From Chromobotia macracanthus (lineage: Eukaryota; Chordata; Actinopteri; Cypriniformes; Botiidae): DNA of 64,000 bases. The stretch spans positions 8,726,501-8,790,500 of the forward strand of contig JAZGTH010000008.1 in the NCBI GenBank assembly GCA_036877525.1, read 5' to 3'. Shown piece after piece: positions 61,601 through 64,000 of the stretch. Under the pieces are notes generated by a model, which ran no database searches, had not been told where the DNA came from, and saw only the letters and a program-made list of their open reading frames with translations. How positions within the stretch are numbered: position 1 is the first letter of the stretch; the number at the start of each line of letters is the position of its first letter. The position numbers were made by a program, and so were the translations under genes.

Positions 61601-63127
61601 TGTTCTGCCCAATTTGTGGTGCTCATACTGCACTCATACTGATTTTTCATTCGATGCTAGTGACTCAAACGCTTCATCTTCAAGTATGTTTGTTTGCACT
61701 TAGAATATGAATATGTTATTTTTATTAAAATAACCTGTAGATGAGATGATACAGGGGAATAATTGGAGCACCGCCTGTCAGTTGTATGTTTCTCTTGATA
61801 TCTGCTGGTTCTTCTTGCAGGTTAATGAAACAGACAGCGAGGACACAGACCTCCAGATCTTCTGTGTGTCCTGCAGTCACCCTATCAACCCCAAGGTGGC
61901 GCTAAGGCACATGGAGAGATGTTATGCCAAGGTGAATACATATGGTGTTCTTTGAATTATCTATTGGTAGCCTAATTTACATTCAAATTGAATATTAAAC
62001 TTCATCCCATAAGAGATCCTGTTAGATTTATATGTAATTAATTGATAATATATTAACACATTTAATATTTTAACAGTATGAAAGCCAGACGTCCTTCGGT
62101 TCCATTTTCCCAACAAGAATAGAAGGGTAAGGGGACAACATATGAATTAATATTCAGTGCTGCAGTTTTGATTGTGTGTTAATTAGCTTTTACATTTATG
62201 TTTTGTATCCTTTACTATCAGGGCTACCAGATTATTCTGTGATGTATACAACCCACAAAGCAAAACATACTGCAAGAGACTTCAAGTCCTGTGTCCAGAG
62301 CATTCCAGAGACCCTAAGGTGAGAATTATAGTACTTCTGAGCCAAACCATGCCATACGAAATTTCAGCATAATATGATATGTTGGAACATGTAGATAAGG
62401 AAATCTCAAAAGTAAATCTTTGCTCATCTTGTCTTAGGTCCCAGCAGATGAGGTGTGCGGATGTCCACTAGTGCGCAATGTATTTGAGCCGACTGGAGAG
62501 TACTGCAGGGTCTCGAAACGCAAATGCAACAAGCATTACTGCTGGGAGAAGCTCAGGCGAGCAGAGGTGGACCTGGAGCGTGTCAGAGTGGTCAGTCAAG
62601 CTCTCTAGTCTTATTGTGATGTAGTTTAAATGCAGGGTAGGCGATTTTTCTCCAGAAACAGTTTTGAGTTACGCTGGTTGAAAGTCTTTTCACATTATGA
62701 CAGCAGTCACTAGTAAACTGGTGTAAATATGTTTTTATAATATATACCTTTTGTGTAAGACACAGGACCATAATATGTTCATCCAATGTTCATTCTGAAT
62801 GCACTGATAGGATGTCCTACTCGCCTGTCAAAGTATATATGCGTTCATGTGTTTTGGAGGAGGCATGGCTTTGGAGATTGCTCTGAAGGGAGGGTGGGAT
62901 CTTATGCTTTTAAAGCTAGGTTTATCTACCCTACCTTAAAAAAACACTAAAATGAAAGTACTGTTTTCCCCTTCTAACAGTGGTACAAGCTGGACGAGTT
63001 GTTTGAACAAGAACGTAATGTGAGGACAGCCATGACCAACAGAGCAGGACTGCTTGCCCTGATGCTCCACCAGACCATCCAGCATGACCCACTGACCACT
63101 GACCTCCGCAGCAATAAAGACAGATAG
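58640..63127 (+). CDS. cxxc1: CXXC finger protein 1 (CFP1)
   Basis: Subunit of the SET1 H3K4 methyltransferase complex that binds unmethylated CpG. Exons: 58640-58642, 59033-59151, 59291-59391, 59562-59686, 60087-60242, 60326-60463, 60646-60753, 60847-61025, 61149-61356, 61821-61931, 62077-62126, 62222-62318, 62438-62590, 62981-63127; phases agree, 564 aa (human 656). Domains in order: PHD finger (YCICRKPDINCFMIGCDNC...WYCHQC, about 24-74); CXXC zinc finger (CGECEPCTRTEDCGQCDFC...CRLRQC); acidic/basic linker (SDDEDG, KHVKRRDKK); coiled coil (ERIRREQQAGRMRLAEMERR); C-terminal Cys/His-rich SET1-binding part (FCVSCSHPINPKVALRHMER, ending LTTDLRSNKDR). The linkers are shorter than in human. Exon 1 contributes only the ATG, directly followed by GTAAGA. 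If that is wrong, the next in-frame ATG is at 59042, three residues later. ATTAAA lies at 63224. Confidence 0.94.
62629..62940. repeat. Dispersed repeat (inverted copy) in cxxc1 intron 13
   Basis: GCAGGGTAGGCGATTTTTCT, GCTGGTTGAAAGTC and, further right, GGAGGAGGCATGGCTTTGGA and TTTATCTACCCTACCTT. The first part is the reverse complement of the copies at 17818-17905 and 29995-30105. This copy is the longest of the three. Confidence 0.6.
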
Positions 63128-63840
63128 CCACCCAACCAACCGAGCTCGCTCCAAAAACAATTTGTCTATATTTGTATACTTTTCCTAATGTATATTTGCC
63201 ACTATTTGGACAGAGTCACTCATATTAAACATGTTTTTCATGTTTTTAAGTGTTGTCATCAGTCTTGCTTAATCTTGCGTGCGTCCAAGCCTTAAGGGAA
63301 TTGTAATGAAGTTGTCCATTTTATCTCTACATCAAATAGAAAGTTTGATCATATTTTGATATTGATCATATTCAATATTTTTGAAAATTGATATTTTGTC
63401 TTTCAGCCCAAACATTTTTGAAAGTTTTAGCTTTCTTTTTTTTTTTGACAGCAAGTACCACACCAGCACATCTACGGTTAACAACAATCATTACAATAAG
63501 ACATAATTATCACCATGTCTTTCTAAATCTATACAATACAGATAGTTTCAGCATATACAGTTACCTGCACAAGCTTATAGGTAAATAAAGATTTGTTCAG
63601 ATACACAAACACATTGTGATGTTTAGGTCACTAAACAAATACAAGCACACAAGTACATGCACCAGAAGTCAGAAAGGCACGTTTGCTAAAATAAGTTTTG
63701 CACAAACTTGCAAACATGGGTGCTTTCTGTCGTTAAGGCAAAAACATTTTTAATACACATGCACATTTTGTGAGTGTGTATTGTGAGTGTGTACAAAGCA
63801 CAAGTGAGACGAGACGAGCACTTTCATTTACTTCAGACTG
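63128..63840. other. cxxc1 3' UTR and intergenic DNA
   Basis: 3' UTR to about 63250. The remainder is AT-rich, with GTGAGTGTGTATT repeats near 63770. I see no exon in it. Confidence 0.55.
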
Positions 63841-63850
63841 AAGGCCGCTG

Positions 63851-63940
63851 TGACGTACATCCAGGTTAGCAGAGCACTTCCTGTCCCGCAGTGTCAGTTG
63901 TTTAAAATTGACGAATGTGAGGCTCGTTTGGCATTTGCAG
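63851..63940 (+). promoter_or_regulatory. Probable promoter and first exon of a gene leaving the window
   Basis: TGACGTA (CRE-like, 63851-63857) and CACTTCCTG (ETS-type, 63875-63883) precede GGCATTTGCAG followed by GTATGTTT, a good donor (exon end 63940). Such ETS/CRE promoters with a noncoding first exon are typical of housekeeping genes. An ATG at 63993 is too close to the edge to judge. Confidence 0.3.
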
Positions 63941-64000
63941 GTATGTTTCTTTAAAGTGACGCCTTGCTATTTATCTCTTTCAATTTGCCAACATGGACAA

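Overview
This window looks like nuclear DNA of a teleost fish, most likely a cyprinid. The evidence is spliced genes with GT-AG introns, tRNA-derived SINEs, several families of short inverted-repeat transposons typical of fish, and one short-wave (SWS2) opsin followed by two long-wave (LWS) cone opsins. Exons were assigned by eye from reading frame, splice sites and remembered homology. Every complete gene model keeps phase across all its junctions.

Layout, left to right: gata1a (minus, 418 aa) with a noncoding first exon and a GATA/CACCC-rich upstream region; a 207-aa Rab7-like GTPase (plus); hcfc1 (minus, 27 coding exons, 1833 aa) with eight tandem HCF-1 proteolytic repeats and a 5' region rich in YY1-like motifs; the cone opsins opn1sw2 (349 aa), opn1lw1 (357 aa) and opn1lw2 (358 aa), all plus; gnl3l (565 aa, plus); tfe3 (449 aa, plus); a divergent I-mfa-domain gene (273 aa, minus); cxxc1 (564 aa, plus); and at the right edge a probable promoter and first exon of a gene that leaves the window.

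The genes do not form one pathway. What they share is synteny. GATA1, TFE3 and GNL3L lie on human Xp11, while HCFC1 and the LWS opsins lie on Xq28, so the window keeps linked what is far apart on the human X. Several genes encode nuclear or chromatin regulators: gata1a (erythroid transcription), hcfc1 (transcription/chromatin cofactor), cxxc1 (CpG reader of H3K4 methylation complexes) and tfe3 (lysosome/nutrient transcription factor).

The observations most worth checking are: near-identical tandem OGT-cleavage repeats in hcfc1; a 1.3-kb LWS1/LWS2 block, introns included, that looks recently gene-converted; loss of the catalytic glutamine (Q67 to T) in the Rab7-like protein; at least eight YY1-like motifs upstream of hcfc1; a palindromic GATA site upstream of gata1a; a GC-AG intron in hcfc1; and possible unrecognised minus-strand exons between opn1sw2 and opn1lw1.
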